From Streptosporangium album (GTDB lineage: Bacteria > Actinomycetota > Actinomycetes > Streptosporangiales > Streptosporangiaceae): a stretch of DNA of 64,000 nucleotides. The notes below the pieces were generated by a model, which had not been told where the DNA came from, made no database searches, and was given only the letters and a program-made list of their open reading frames with translations. The position numbers and the translations under genes are program-made. Location of the stretch: assembly GCF_014203795.1 (NCBI RefSeq), contig NZ_JACHJU010000001.1, forward strand, positions 1,054,001-1,118,000, written 5' to 3'. Shown piece by piece: positions 44,669 to 54,001 of this stretch (within the stretch, counting starts at the first letter, position 1; each line of letters starts with the position of its first letter).

Positions 44669-45265
44669 ATGACCAGCAGAAGGCAGATACTCAAGTCCGC
44701 CGTGCTCGGAGGCGGGGCAAGCATCGTCGCCGCGACCGCGCTGGGCTCGCTCGGCCCGGAGGCGGCCTTCGGCGCCGCCGCACCCGAGGTCGAGCCCGGC
44801 ACGCCCGACCCCAACTTCGCCGAGGGCCGGATCCGTTCCATCAAGGACAACACGCTCCTCGTCCTGGGGTCGAACCTGGTGTTCCACAGCATCAGAGTCG
44901 TCGACGGCACGAGCCTGTGGAAGCTGGGTCCCACCACCTTCGACCAGGCCAGACCTGGTGACGGCCTCTACGCCCGGGGTGTCCGCATGCCGGACGGGGT
45001 ACTGGCCGCCGAGTCGGTGTGGCTCAACATCGTCAACCTCAAAGGCCATGTCCGCAACATCACCAGCGAGAAGATCCACCTCGACCACAACGGGCAGGAG
45101 GTCCTCTGCCACCGCGTGGCGGGCAAGTCGGTCGCCGTCTACTCCGACGCACCGCCCTCCGCCGACCTGTCACTGCTGCGCGTGGGCCAGCACGTGCAGG
45201 TCCTGGGCGCCTGGCGCCCGGATACCAACGAGGTCGACATCGCCACCGTCTTCTCCCCTCACTAG
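44669..45265 (+). CDS. Tat-exported cell-surface protein
   Basis: A twin-arginine signal (TSRRQILKSAVLGGGASIVA) is followed by a 160-residue beta-rich domain (LVLGSNLVFHSIRV, HVRNITSEKIHLDH). Family not recognised; DUF5666-like OB/cradle repeats are possible. It precedes the MauE-type membrane protein by 9 bases, so the two may act together in an extracytoplasmic redox step. AGGAGG precedes the ATG. Confidence 0.75.
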   Translation: MTSRRQILKSAVLGGGASIVAATALGSLGPEAAFGAAAPEVEPGTPDPNFAEGRIRSIKDNTLLVLGSNLVFHSIRVVDGTSLWKLGPTTFDQARPGDGLYARGVRMPDGVLAAESVWLNIVNLKGHVRNITSEKIHLDHNGQEVLCHRVAGKSVAVYSDAPPSADLSLLRVGQHVQVLGAWRPDTNEVDIATVFSPH

Positions 45266-45274
45266 GAGCGACAG

Positions 45275-46051
45275 ATGCATGGGATCGCCGCGCTGCAGCC
45301 GTACGTGATCAGTCTCTTCCTGCTCTGGGCCGCCCTGGTGAAACTGCTCGACCGGCGAGTGCGGGCGCAAGCCGGGCAGACCGCCCTGGCCCGGCTGGTC
45401 GGCTCGGCACGTGCGGTCCCCGCGCTCCGGATCGTCGGAGTGCTGGAGCTCGTGGTGGCGGCCGCGTTGCTGCTGCCACCCGCCCTCCCCGTGGAGGGTG
45501 CGGCCGCCGCCGTGCTCTCCGCGGGATTCCTCGCATATCTCACCTACGCGCACCTGGCCGCGCCCACCTCGTCATGCGGCTGCCTGGGCTCGCACTCGCG
45601 GCCCGTGAACTGGCGCGGTTTCGCCCGGGCGGCGCTTCTGCTCGCCATGAGCGTCGCGGCGGTCTGGGCGCGGCCGTATCCGGCGACCCCATGGCTCGTG
45701 GCGCTGGGCCTGGCGGAGGCCGTTGCCCTGCTGGGGCTCTCGGCGGAGCTGGACCGCCACTGGCTGATGCCCCTGCGCCGGCTTCTCGTACGGCTGCGCA
45801 AACCGCTCGCCGTACCCTCACCACAGGAGATCCCGCTGGAGGTCACCCTGCGCCTCCTCTATCTCAGCCCCGCCTACTGCTCGGCGTCCGCACAGCTCAC
45901 CTCGGACGTCCAGGACGTGTGGGACGAGGACGGCCTGCGGTTCGTGGTCTACGCGGCCGGAGGGCGTACGGCGGTGTTCGCCGTTCCGCTCCCCTGCGAC
46001 GATCCATCGGCCGTCCGCGTCGCCCTCACCGACGAGCCCGCGCTCATCTGA
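45275..46051 (+). CDS. MauE/DoxX-like redox-associated membrane protein
   Basis: Four N-terminal helices with the conserved TSSCGCLGSHS cysteine motif are typical of MauE-family proteins, which support disulfide formation in methylamine dehydrogenase assembly and related systems. After residue 155 a cytoplasmic or outer hydrophilic domain of unknown type follows. ATG with AGGAG in front. Probably cotranscribed with the Tat protein. Confidence 0.82.
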   Translation: MHGIAALQPYVISLFLLWAALVKLLDRRVRAQAGQTALARLVGSARAVPALRIVGVLELVVAAALLLPPALPVEGAAAAVLSAGFLAYLTYAHLAAPTSSCGCLGSHSRPVNWRGFARAALLLAMSVAAVWARPYPATPWLVALGLAEAVALLGLSAELDRHWLMPLRRLLVRLRKPLAVPSPQEIPLEVTLRLLYLSPAYCSASAQLTSDVQDVWDEDGLRFVVYAAGGRTAVFAVPLPCDDPSAVRVALTDEPALI

Positions 46052-46124
46052 CGTGCCGCTGACGTGCCGCCCGTCCCGGACCCGCTGATTAGTCGAAGCC
46101 GACGATCGGGCGGATCCGGCGCCG

Positions 46125-47540
46125 TCACGCTCCGCCGGCCAGGCGGGCGATCTCGTCGCGTACGGCGCGGCTGAGCCCGCCGAGGAGCCGATCGGCACGG
46201 CCGTCCGAGGTCGCGGACAGCAGTTCCGCGACGACGGCGGGCGGCACGTATCCGAGCACCCGGCGGGCGCGCCGCACCGTCATCGCCTCCACCAGGCGGA
46301 CCGCGGCGGGGACGATGCCGAGCGCGCCGAGGACGGCGGCCGTGACACGGTCATCCGCGTGCGCCAGGATGCTCGCGCTCCGGCTGGGGGGCATCGCGCC
46401 CACCAGCCTGGCCGCCCGACGCGGGGTCATGTGGTCGATCACCCGCGCGGCTCGCGGCGGCGGCAGCAGCGCCAGCACCTCGGCTGCCGTGCCCGGCGCC
46501 TCCGCCGCGCCGTCCAGGAGCCGCCCGGCGGCCTTCGGCTCCATCGAGCCGAGCAGGGTGGCGGCCTCCTGGCGGGGCCGATCGAGCAGCGGGCTTCCGC
46601 CGTCGCGGCCTTCCCCCGCCCGGACCGGATCCCGGACCGGCCCCGAGTCCTGCGCATCGTGTCCACGCCGCGCCTCCCGGCCCGTTCCCGAGCCGATGCG
46701 CCGCTCCGGCTCCTCCCGTCCACGGGGCCGCGGCGCCGGGCCCGCGAGGATCGTGTCCAGCCGCCACCCCAGCTCGGCCGCCCCCGTCCGCCGGGCGGGG
46801 ACGGTGACGAGCAGGCCGGCGATCGCGTCGGCGAGCGGACCCGGTCGCCGGAAGCGCGGCGGACGCCCGGCGGCGACCGCCCGCGTCGTTTCGATCAGGC
46901 TGTCCCGGAGGAACGGTGAGTAGCCCTCCAGCGCGTAGAACAGTGTCACTCCCAGCGACCACAGGTCCGACTCCGGCCCCACCGCGTGCCCGTCGATCCG
47001 TTCCGGCGCCATGAACTCGACGGTTCCGAGCAGCATGTTGGTCGACGTGAGGCCGCTCTCCCCGGCGATCCGCGCGATACCGAAATCGACCAGGAAGACC
47101 CGGTCGTCGGGATCGACGATGATGTTGGCCGGTTTCACGTCCCGGTGCAGCACCTGTGCATCGTGCACGGCGGCCAGCCCGGCCAGCACCTCGCGTCCCA
47201 CCCGGGCGATCTCCCGCTCGGAGAGGATCTGCCGCTCGATCCGGCGGTTCAGCGACGTGCCCTCGATGTACGCCATGACGATCCACGGCGACCCGTCGTC
47301 CATGAAGGCGTCGTAGATGTCGACGACCGCCGGATGCCGGATCCGCGCGGCGGCACGCGCTTCGCGCAGTGCCCTCTCCCGCCGTACGGCCATGTCCTCG
47401 CCGTGCGGCGCCAGCACCATCTCTTTGAGCGCGACGGATCGCCGCAGCGTCCGGTCCCAGGCGAGCCACACCGTGCCCATGCCGCCTCTGCCGAGCCGGG
47501 ACCGCAGCTCGTACCGGCCTTGGATGATTCGTGCCGTCAT
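46125..47540 (-). CDS. Cytosolic Ser/Thr protein kinase with C-terminal alpha-helical repeats
   Basis: Kinase domain at residues 10-270: GRGGMG (18-23), VALKE with K39, HRDVKP (H132-D134) and DFG at 152-154, all intact. There is no transmembrane helix. After an Arg/Gly-rich linker, residues 320-471 consist of repeated short helices (EPKAAGRLLD, PPRAARVIDHM, TPRRAARLVGAM, PSRSASILAH) that resemble the MgtE-N/FliG-type superhelical fold. The kinase starts 9 bases after the DUF4407 gene, so the two form an operon that is divergent from the GTPase operon. Confidence 0.88.
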   Translation of the reverse strand: MTARIIQGRYELRSRLGRGGMGTVWLAWDRTLRRSVALKEMVLAPHGEDMAVRRERALREARAAARIRHPAVVDIYDAFMDDGSPWIVMAYIEGTSLNRRIERQILSEREIARVGREVLAGLAAVHDAQVLHRDVKPANIIVDPDDRVFLVDFGIARIAGESGLTSTNMLLGTVEFMAPERIDGHAVGPESDLWSLGVTLFYALEGYSPFLRDSLIETTRAVAAGRPPRFRRPGPLADAIAGLLVTVPARRTGAAELGWRLDTILAGPAPRPRGREEPERRIGSGTGREARRGHDAQDSGPVRDPVRAGEGRDGGSPLLDRPRQEAATLLGSMEPKAAGRLLDGAAEAPGTAAEVLALLPPPRAARVIDHMTPRRAARLVGAMPPSRSASILAHADDRVTAAVLGALGIVPAAVRLVEAMTVRRARRVLGYVPPAVVAELLSATSDGRADRLLGGLSRAVRDEIARLAGGA

Positions 47541-47549
47541 CCGGTGGCC

Positions 47550-48950
47550 TCAGTCCTCGTCGGGGAGCAGTTCGATCCCGCCCGAGCGCTCCGCACCCGG
47601 TCCCGGCCTCCGCAGGATATGGGTCTCCGTCATGCCGCGCAGAGCCTGGTCTTCCAGGGGCCCGTACTCGTAGTCGGGTTCGGTCGGCTCGGCCTGGGTG
47701 CCGTTCGGTCCCTGGGGCGGCCGCGCCTCCTCCCCGAAGGTGGCGCCGGGCCGTCGCGACGTGTCCTCGCGGGGTGACCAGATGCGCCAGACGCTGTCCG
47801 ACCCGCCGGGCTCCGTCGGCCGGGACCGGGACCCGGCGCGGACGCCGAACTCCTTGCGCACGCAGTCCAGGTCCCGGCGCTCGGCGAACGCGAGCGCCTT
47901 GTCGTAGACGCCGGGCCGCTGCATGAGCTTCACCGCGACCGGCAGGCACTCGATGAGCAGGAACAGTGCGAACAGCAGCAGCCGGGCCATGCTGAGCGTG
48001 AAGTCTTTGCCGGTCAGCTCGTTGAGCGCCCGGAGCCGGGTGAGCAGCCCGTCGGTGGCCAGGTTGTTCTCGGTGAAGGACCGCTGGATCCAGCTCTGCT
48101 GCTCGACCGCGGCGTCGAGCTGACGCTGGACCTTGGGCAGCGCCTCCTTCGCGGCGGCGAGCCGGGTCTCCTTGGCCTGTTCCCCGGTCGCGTTCAGCTC
48201 CCGCTTGCGGCCCTCTATCTGCCGGGTGAGCAGCTCAATGCGCTCCTTGTCCTTTTCGTATGCACGTCGGCTCTCCTGAGCGAGTGGACCATTGCCCTTT
48301 TTGACACAGTTTGGACCACCATAGAGCTGACACTGCCACTCTTTGTAGTGTTTGTCCGCTTGCTTCTGCCCATCGGCGCGCTGGACTGACAGCGCCTTTA
48401 TCTTCGGGTCCTGTTCCAGGTCAAGGGGAATGTCGCCGCCGGAGGAAATCACCTGCTGCAGATCGGCCACCTCCTTGCGGAGCTGGTCGACGCCCTTCCC
48501 CACTGCGCCCTGCTCCTGCCGTACGGCGAAGGTGTTGGCGCGCTGCTGTTTCATCTCGGCGATCTGGGTGTCGATCTCGGCCTTGAAAACCTGCAGCACC
48601 AGAGGAGTGGAGATCACCAGGCCGAGCACGACGGCGATGAGGATGCGCGGCACGGCCAGCGTCCAGCGGTTCGGCGCGTCAGGTTTGATGGTGGAGACAA
48701 GCCACCGGTCGAGGCTGAGGATCGCCAGGCCCCACAGCAGAGCGACGACCACGGCGACGACGATGTTGACGCCGAGCGCGCTGTTGAGGGCGAACGTCAT
48801 GGAGACGACGGCGAGCACGCTCGTGGTGAGGACGGCGCCCCCGATGCCCTCGAATTTGCCGCGTTCGGTCGGGCACGTCCGGAGAATCTCAGGGCGCGCT
48901 CCTGACAGCGCGATCAAACCCGCAGACAGCGCGCTCAGGAAACCTCTCAT
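47550..48950 (-). CDS. DUF4407 membrane protein with long coiled coil
   Basis: Four helices, two near the N-terminus (residues 38-85, including VVAVVVALLWGLAILSLDRW), one at about 102-122 and one at about 315-340 (LLLFALFLLIECLPV), match the DUF4407 topology. Between helices 3 and 4 a 190-residue, highly charged coiled coil (EKDKERIELLTRQIEGRKRE) has a Cys pair. The C-terminal 100 residues are disordered and acidic. GGAGGAGC precedes the ATG. It is the first gene of the minus-strand operon with the kinase. Confidence 0.88.
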   Translation of the reverse strand: MRGFLSALSAGLIALSGARPEILRTCPTERGKFEGIGGAVLTTSVLAVVSMTFALNSALGVNIVVAVVVALLWGLAILSLDRWLVSTIKPDAPNRWTLAVPRILIAVVLGLVISTPLVLQVFKAEIDTQIAEMKQQRANTFAVRQEQGAVGKGVDQLRKEVADLQQVISSGGDIPLDLEQDPKIKALSVQRADGQKQADKHYKEWQCQLYGGPNCVKKGNGPLAQESRRAYEKDKERIELLTRQIEGRKRELNATGEQAKETRLAAAKEALPKVQRQLDAAVEQQSWIQRSFTENNLATDGLLTRLRALNELTGKDFTLSMARLLLFALFLLIECLPVAVKLMQRPGVYDKALAFAERRDLDCVRKEFGVRAGSRSRPTEPGGSDSVWRIWSPREDTSRRPGATFGEEARPPQGPNGTQAEPTEPDYEYGPLEDQALRGMTETHILRRPGPGAERSGGIELLPDED

Positions 48951-49184
48951 GCTCCTCCTCGGAAAGGGACCTCACCACATCAGCGCCGATTGGAACGGCG
49001 CCGGGCCATCGAAGGGGTTATCATAAGCGCCCAATGTCGCATTTACCGATACCCCATCGAATTTCATCGAGGAAGCCCGACACGACGCCTCGCCCCAGCA
49101 ATCCCCCTAACGTTATATACGCCGACTAATCGGGATGCCGGGGACATAGCGCAGCTAATACGACATACCTATGGAGAACTCCTC
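48951..49184. promoter_or_regulatory. Divergent promoter region of the kinase and GTPase operons
   Basis: 234 bases without a supported gene. A less GC-rich stretch (about 49015-49180) contains TATATA near 49110 and GGAG 8 bases before the GTG at 49185. Both operons must be initiated here; no clear operator palindrome is visible. Confidence 0.45.
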
Positions 49185-50615
49185 GTGCCGGAGCCCGACA
49201 GGGATCTGAACAGGAAGGCGATCGCCCAGGCCCTGGCCGACCTCGCCGACACCGACAGCCTCATCCTGGTGGAGGTCGCCGCCGACGGCATCACCACGTT
49301 CCTGCTCCACCGGGACGACAACGGCCGCCCCCGCGGCCGGAGCTGGTCGGTGACCTGGCCGGGCCTCGCGGGCGAACGCGGATGGGACGCCGATCCGGCC
49401 GGGACCCGGGAGGCCGTGCTCCGCGCGACCCGCGCCTCCTCGTCCTCCGCCGACGTGATCCTGGTCGCCGAGTCCTCCGCCGATCCGCGGGTCGAGCAGG
49501 CCCTCGCCTGGCTGCGCGCGGCGCATCCCGCCTCGCAGGTGCTGCGAGCCGGAGCCCCGATCGCCGCACGAATCCGGGAGGTCATCGCGGACGACCCGCT
49601 GACCAGGTCGTACGAGCTGGTCGTCCTCGTCGACCCGGGCACCGGCCGGCCTCGGCTGACCAGCAGGCAGCTCTTCCCCCTCGGCTCCCGCCCGGGGGCC
49701 CGGACCCGGGTCGCCCTCCGCTGCGAAGCCGCGGGCGCGCACGGCACCGCGTTCGCCGTGGTCACCTGGCAGGGTCCGGAGCCGCGGCTGCTGTCCGTCC
49801 AGTCCGCCCCGGTCATACCCGGCCGGTATGAGGTGACCGCCGAGCTGGTACGGCCCGGCCGAGTACGGTTCACCGGCCTGCCCGCGCTCTCGCCCGATCC
49901 CCGGGACTGGAATCAGCTCGTCGCCGCGCTCCCGGATCGGCTGGCGAGGGGCACCGGCCCGGCGCATCTCGTCTGCGCGGTGGAGGTCTGCGGAGCGGAC
50001 GACCAGGTCGCGGAACGGCTGAGCCGGGCACGTCAGATGATCAGCTCTGCCTCCGGCGGACTCGGCGACCTGCTCCGGGTCTCCCTCCTCGCCTACGCGG
50101 CGCACTCGTACGACCCGTCGGCGCCGGAGTTCCCGGTGCGGGTCGCGGCCTGGGAGGCCGGCGCGGGAGAGGCCCTGAACGCGCTCGGCGCGCTGGAGGA
50201 ACAGGGGGTGGTGACCAGGGGATATCCGTACCATCCCCACGCGGCGCAGCTTGAGGACATGCTCGCCGTGGTGGTCGAACGGCTCGGCCGGGCGGATCCG
50301 ACGCCCGCCGTCATCCTCACGGTCGGAGGCCGCCCGCCACACCCGGCTCGCACCGACCAGTCCAGGATCCTGCCCTGCCCCCACCGGCACGACTGGCGGA
50401 AGCTGAGCGCCGCCCTGCAGCAGCGGCAGGGCACGGTGCTGGGCGCGATCTGCGACCAGCCCGCCGACCAGGCGCACCAGGCGTGGCACCGGATCGGCGC
50501 GGCGGCCCTGGCCCATCTGGAGGCGGTGGACGTGCGCGGCCTGGCCGCCGATCTCGGCCTGGTCGCCCCCTCCCCCGTCCATCTCCCGTTCCCCCTGCTT
50601 GACGAGACGGAGTGA
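49185..50615 (+). CDS. Unknown protein encoded upstream of GTPase and GAP1-type genes
   Basis: 476 residues, soluble, with no recognisable catalytic motif. The N-terminal 120 residues have an alpha/beta character (DSLILVEVAADGITTFLLHR). The middle part is beta-rich (RYEVTAELVRPGRVRFTGLP), and the C-terminal 200 residues are alternating helix and strand (LLRVSLLAYAAHSYDPSA, AVILTVGGRPPHP). Its stop overlaps the start of the GTPase gene. GTG at 49185 was picked from GGAG spacing, although the frame is open to 48990. Confidence 0.65.
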   Translation: MPEPDRDLNRKAIAQALADLADTDSLILVEVAADGITTFLLHRDDNGRPRGRSWSVTWPGLAGERGWDADPAGTREAVLRATRASSSSADVILVAESSADPRVEQALAWLRAAHPASQVLRAGAPIAARIREVIADDPLTRSYELVVLVDPGTGRPRLTSRQLFPLGSRPGARTRVALRCEAAGAHGTAFAVVTWQGPEPRLLSVQSAPVIPGRYEVTAELVRPGRVRFTGLPALSPDPRDWNQLVAALPDRLARGTGPAHLVCAVEVCGADDQVAERLSRARQMISSASGGLGDLLRVSLLAYAAHSYDPSAPEFPVRVAAWEAGAGEALNALGALEEQGVVTRGYPYHPHAAQLEDMLAVVVERLGRADPTPAVILTVGGRPPHPARTDQSRILPCPHRHDWRKLSAALQQRQGTVLGAICDQPADQAHQAWHRIGAAALAHLEAVDVRGLAADLGLVAPSPVHLPFPLLDETE

Positions 50616-51634
50616 CGACGCACATGCAGCCCGATCCGAGCCGGGGACGTCCCGATCACAACATCGCCATGTGGGGCGCTCCCGGCAGCGGCAAAACCAC
50701 TCTGCTGGCGGCGTTGTTCATCGCCCTGACCAGGAGCAACGACGACTGGAAGATCATCGGATCCGACCCCGCGTCGTCGGACTACCTGATCGAGAAGACC
50801 AACGCCCTGTTGCGGGGCAAGCTGTTCCCCGAGGCGAACATGGCCCTGGAGCGCTATAACTGGACGCTGATCGGCCCCGCTCTCCGGAAGCCCGGCTTCT
50901 GGGGCAGGAAGGCCAAGCCGGGGCCGCCGACCCGGATAGGCATCGGCATGATCGACGCTCCCGGAGGATGGTTCGGCCCGGGACGGCACCCGGCGAGCGG
51001 CCCGAGCGCTCCGGGCGGCTCGGAAGACCCGCGTCTGCAGGAGCTGCTGGACAATCTTGAGCGGAGCCGGGGCATCGTCTTCCTCTACGACCCGATCAGG
51101 GAGTTCACCCTCGGGGACGCCTTCGACCACATGCACGCCCCGCTCACCCGGCTCGCCGAGCGGATGCTCGCCGCCGGCGAGTTCGCCGACGGGAAGCTGC
51201 CGCACCACATCGCCGTGTGCGTCACCAAGTTCGACGACCCCCGGGTGCTGGAGACGGCCGAGAAGCGGCGGCTGCTCACCGTCGACGTCGACGATCCGTA
51301 CCAGCTGCCCCGGGTGACCAGCGAGGACGCGCGGGAGCTGTTCCACGAGCTGTGCCAGGTGTCGGCCAGCGGCAACGCCGACATGGTGCTCAACGCGCTC
51401 GACCAGTTCTTCCACCCGGATCGGATCCGTTTCTTCACCACATCCTCGATCGGCTTCTACGTGGACCGGCGCACGAAGCGTTTCGACTGGGACGACTTCC
51501 AGAACATGGTCCCCGGAGAGGCGGACGAGGACTCACGCATCCGGGGGCAGTTGCATCCGATCAACGTGGTGGAGCCCATGCTCTGGCTGGGGCAGCGGCT
51601 CGCCGCGATCCGGCCGGCGACGGAGCTCTCGTGA
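50612..51634 (+). CDS. P-loop GTPase (double-GTPase-like, TRAFAC type)
   Basis: Walker A is GAPGSGKT (22-29), the switch II/G3 motif is DAPGG (115-119) and G4 is TKFD (205-208). The G1-G3 spacing is long because of an insert of about 40 residues. The TRAFAC-type order and the neighbour genes fit the DO-GTPase2-like proteins of NTP-dependent conflict/signalling systems. Start GTG overlaps the preceding stop (GTGA) and its own stop overlaps the next start, so the three genes should be made in fixed ratio. Confidence 0.8.
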   Translation: MTTHMQPDPSRGRPDHNIAMWGAPGSGKTTLLAALFIALTRSNDDWKIIGSDPASSDYLIEKTNALLRGKLFPEANMALERYNWTLIGPALRKPGFWGRKAKPGPPTRIGIGMIDAPGGWFGPGRHPASGPSAPGGSEDPRLQELLDNLERSRGIVFLYDPIREFTLGDAFDHMHAPLTRLAERMLAAGEFADGKLPHHIAVCVTKFDDPRVLETAEKRRLLTVDVDDPYQLPRVTSEDARELFHELCQVSASGNADMVLNALDQFFHPDRIRFFTTSSIGFYVDRRTKRFDWDDFQNMVPGEADEDSRIRGQLHPINVVEPMLWLGQRLAAIRPATELS

Positions 51635-53997
51635 CCAGCCGCGAGATCGGATTCGAGTGGGCGCTGGAGGGGAAGCGGCCCGGCGCCCACGACGACTACG
51701 AGCTGCTCTCCTGGAGCGACGACCGCCTCGGGCCTGAGGTGTTCGAGGAGATCAGGAGCAGGTATGCCACGGGTCTCTCGGCGGATCTGCCCCAGGTGAC
51801 GATCGCGGTCGCGGCGACCAGGGAGCGCGAGCGGGTGTCGCGCCACATCGTGCTCGCGGCCCAGGAGTGGTCCAGGCACCGGGACGCCACCAACCGCAAG
51901 ATCGCCTACACCCGCTGGTTCTACGTCCCGTACCAGGAGCTGGCCGTCCATCAGGTGTCCTACGAGGCGCTCTACCACGCCCTCGCGGACCTGCCGGTGA
52001 CCCCGTCCCCTCCTCTGGTCGTACCCGTGCCGGAGTTCGACCCCACGACCCTCGACCCCGGGCCGGACGCGCGGTGCGCCGCCGCGCTCCTGCTGACCGG
52101 GCGGCCCGTCTGCGTGGTGGGCGCGGACAGAGTTCCCATGATCGAACGGTTGCGCTTTCTGGACACCGTCGCCGCACTCCTGCCGTACGGCATGCGGACG
52201 AGGCTGACCGCGGCGACCTGGACCAGCAGCACGGCCCGGCACAAGATCAGGCTGTCCTTCGCGCGGCACGCGCCGGAGAACGCCTACGAGGTGCGGTGGG
52301 GCCATGGAACGGAGATCCCCTGGCGGGACGGCCGGGCGAACGTGTGCCTGGGCCTGCTGGCCCAGCCCGATGTCGAGCTCGCGGACATGCTGCGGAGGCT
52401 CGCCGGGCTGACCGATCCGCTGTCGTTCGGCCCCGAGGACCTACCGGACGCCGCACGGCTGCTCGAAAACTCCAGCTCCGGACTGCTGCCCTCCGACGCC
52501 ACCGGCGTGTGGTGGAAGCCGAAGCACCCAAGTTCGGAGGATCCCCGGACCGGGGGCCCCGGTGCGGGCACGAGCGTCGCGGCGGGGCATCGAAAGGCCC
52601 TGCCCGGCCCCGGCGCGCCCGGTTTCGAGGATCGCGAGCCGGTTCCGGGAGGAGGAGGCGTCGTCCCGGGAGCCGGGGCGGCCCCGCCCGCCCCGGGACC
52701 GGGTGAGCGGTGGCCGACCTCGCCCGTACGCAGGCTGTGGAAGTGGCTGGGCCCGGGCACCGGCGAGGGGCCGGCCGTACGCGCACCCGGTGCGACGCCC
52801 GATGTCGTGCCCGAGAACCGGGCCACGCCCGCCACGGCGACCGTGCCCTACCGGCCGACGGCCGCCGCGGGCCCGGTCCCGCGCACCGCGCCGCCCTCGA
52901 TGCGGACCGCGCTCGGCGGACTGGAACAGGCTGACCGCGGGAGCCGGCCCCGGCCCGGCTGGGGCCTGCACGGCAAGGTCACCGTGGTCGTGGCTTTCGC
53001 GACGCTGGCCATCACCTTGATCGGCACCGGTGTCGTCGCGATGCTGCGCGCTCCCGGCGGCGATCCCCCCGCCGAAGGGGACGCGGCCGGAACGGGACCG
53101 GTCACGGTCGTCGTCCAGGCCCCGTCCGGGCAGGAGGACGCGTTCGCCAGGAACGTCGTGGCCGAGGTCGTCCGGCGGACGGGCTACCAGATCCGGCTGA
53201 GCGACGCCCCCGCCGCGACCGCGCCCGTCGCGGAGCCGGCCGTGGTCCTCGTGGAGATCCCTCCCGCGGATCCCGCCCTCTCGGGTGCCCTGCCGGCGTG
53301 GCCCGTGAATCCACTGGCGGCGCAGGGGTTCTCCGAGGTCGCCGCCATCCCTGTCCCGAACCGGGACGTCCTGGTCTACGACATCGGTCTGATCAGGCCG
53401 GAGAAGTTGACGGCGGCCTTCGCACATCCGGACGATGAGGTCCGGATCTCGGTGCCGGACGCCTCCCAGGAGGGGCCCTCTCGGGAGCGGCCTGAGCAGA
53501 TCCTGCGGCAGCGCCATCCCTGGCTGCGTCTGGAGACCGTCCCGGCGCTCGACCCACTGCGCGCCCTCCGGGACAAAGCGGTGCAGGCCGCCATCGTGCC
53601 CCGCGAGGCCGCCCACGACAGCGGTTATCACCGATCGGAAGCGCTCGCCGGGCTGCCGAGCCGCTCGCTGCTCGTTCTGTGCAACCAGGCCGCTGGCCGC
53701 GCGCTGCGCGACGCGCTGGGCACGGTCGCCCGATCCATCGACCCCGGCAGGCTGGCATCGGAGGACTTCGACTCCCCGGTGACGGCGGCCGCCCGGCTGG
53801 TCGAGTCGGCCGCCCTGCCGCCACCATCCGGCGCCGTCCCCCATGCCGGCGATCGGGGGCAGGACTCCTTCTGGCCCGCCCTCTCCCTGGTCTCCGCCGG
53901 GGGCGCCGCCGGGTTCCTGGCCCTCCTGCTGGCGATACGGCTGCCGGCCAGGATCGAGCCGCGCCGGCACCCGCCGCGCCCGCCGTCCGCGCCGTAG
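51631..53997 (+). CDS. GTPase-associated protein 1-type protein with membrane-anchored ectodomain
   Basis: 788 residues. The N-terminal part (FEWALEGKRPGAHDDYELLS, SDDRLGPEVFEEIRSRY) resembles the GAP1 N-terminal domain found next to double-GTPases. Residues 60-280 form the middle domain (LLPYGMRTRLTAATW). A 100-residue Pro/Gly-rich linker precedes a transmembrane helix near 450-472. The outer domain (about 475-742) has alternating strand/helix segments like a solute-binding-protein half, and a second helix lies near 745-770. So the protein links an intracellular GTPase partner to an outside sensor or effector. Confidence 0.75.
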   Translation: MTSREIGFEWALEGKRPGAHDDYELLSWSDDRLGPEVFEEIRSRYATGLSADLPQVTIAVAATRERERVSRHIVLAAQEWSRHRDATNRKIAYTRWFYVPYQELAVHQVSYEALYHALADLPVTPSPPLVVPVPEFDPTTLDPGPDARCAAALLLTGRPVCVVGADRVPMIERLRFLDTVAALLPYGMRTRLTAATWTSSTARHKIRLSFARHAPENAYEVRWGHGTEIPWRDGRANVCLGLLAQPDVELADMLRRLAGLTDPLSFGPEDLPDAARLLENSSSGLLPSDATGVWWKPKHPSSEDPRTGGPGAGTSVAAGHRKALPGPGAPGFEDREPVPGGGGVVPGAGAAPPAPGPGERWPTSPVRRLWKWLGPGTGEGPAVRAPGATPDVVPENRATPATATVPYRPTAAAGPVPRTAPPSMRTALGGLEQADRGSRPRPGWGLHGKVTVVVAFATLAITLIGTGVVAMLRAPGGDPPAEGDAAGTGPVTVVVQAPSGQEDAFARNVVAEVVRRTGYQIRLSDAPAATAPVAEPAVVLVEIPPADPALSGALPAWPVNPLAAQGFSEVAAIPVPNRDVLVYDIGLIRPEKLTAAFAHPDDEVRISVPDASQEGPSRERPEQILRQRHPWLRLETVPALDPLRALRDKAVQAAIVPREAAHDSGYHRSEALAGLPSRSLLVLCNQAAGRALRDALGTVARSIDPGRLASEDFDSPVTAAARLVESAALPPPSGAVPHAGDRGQDSFWPALSLVSAGGAAGFLALLLAIRLPARIEPRRHPPRPPSAP

Positions 53998-54001
53998 TCC
54001 T

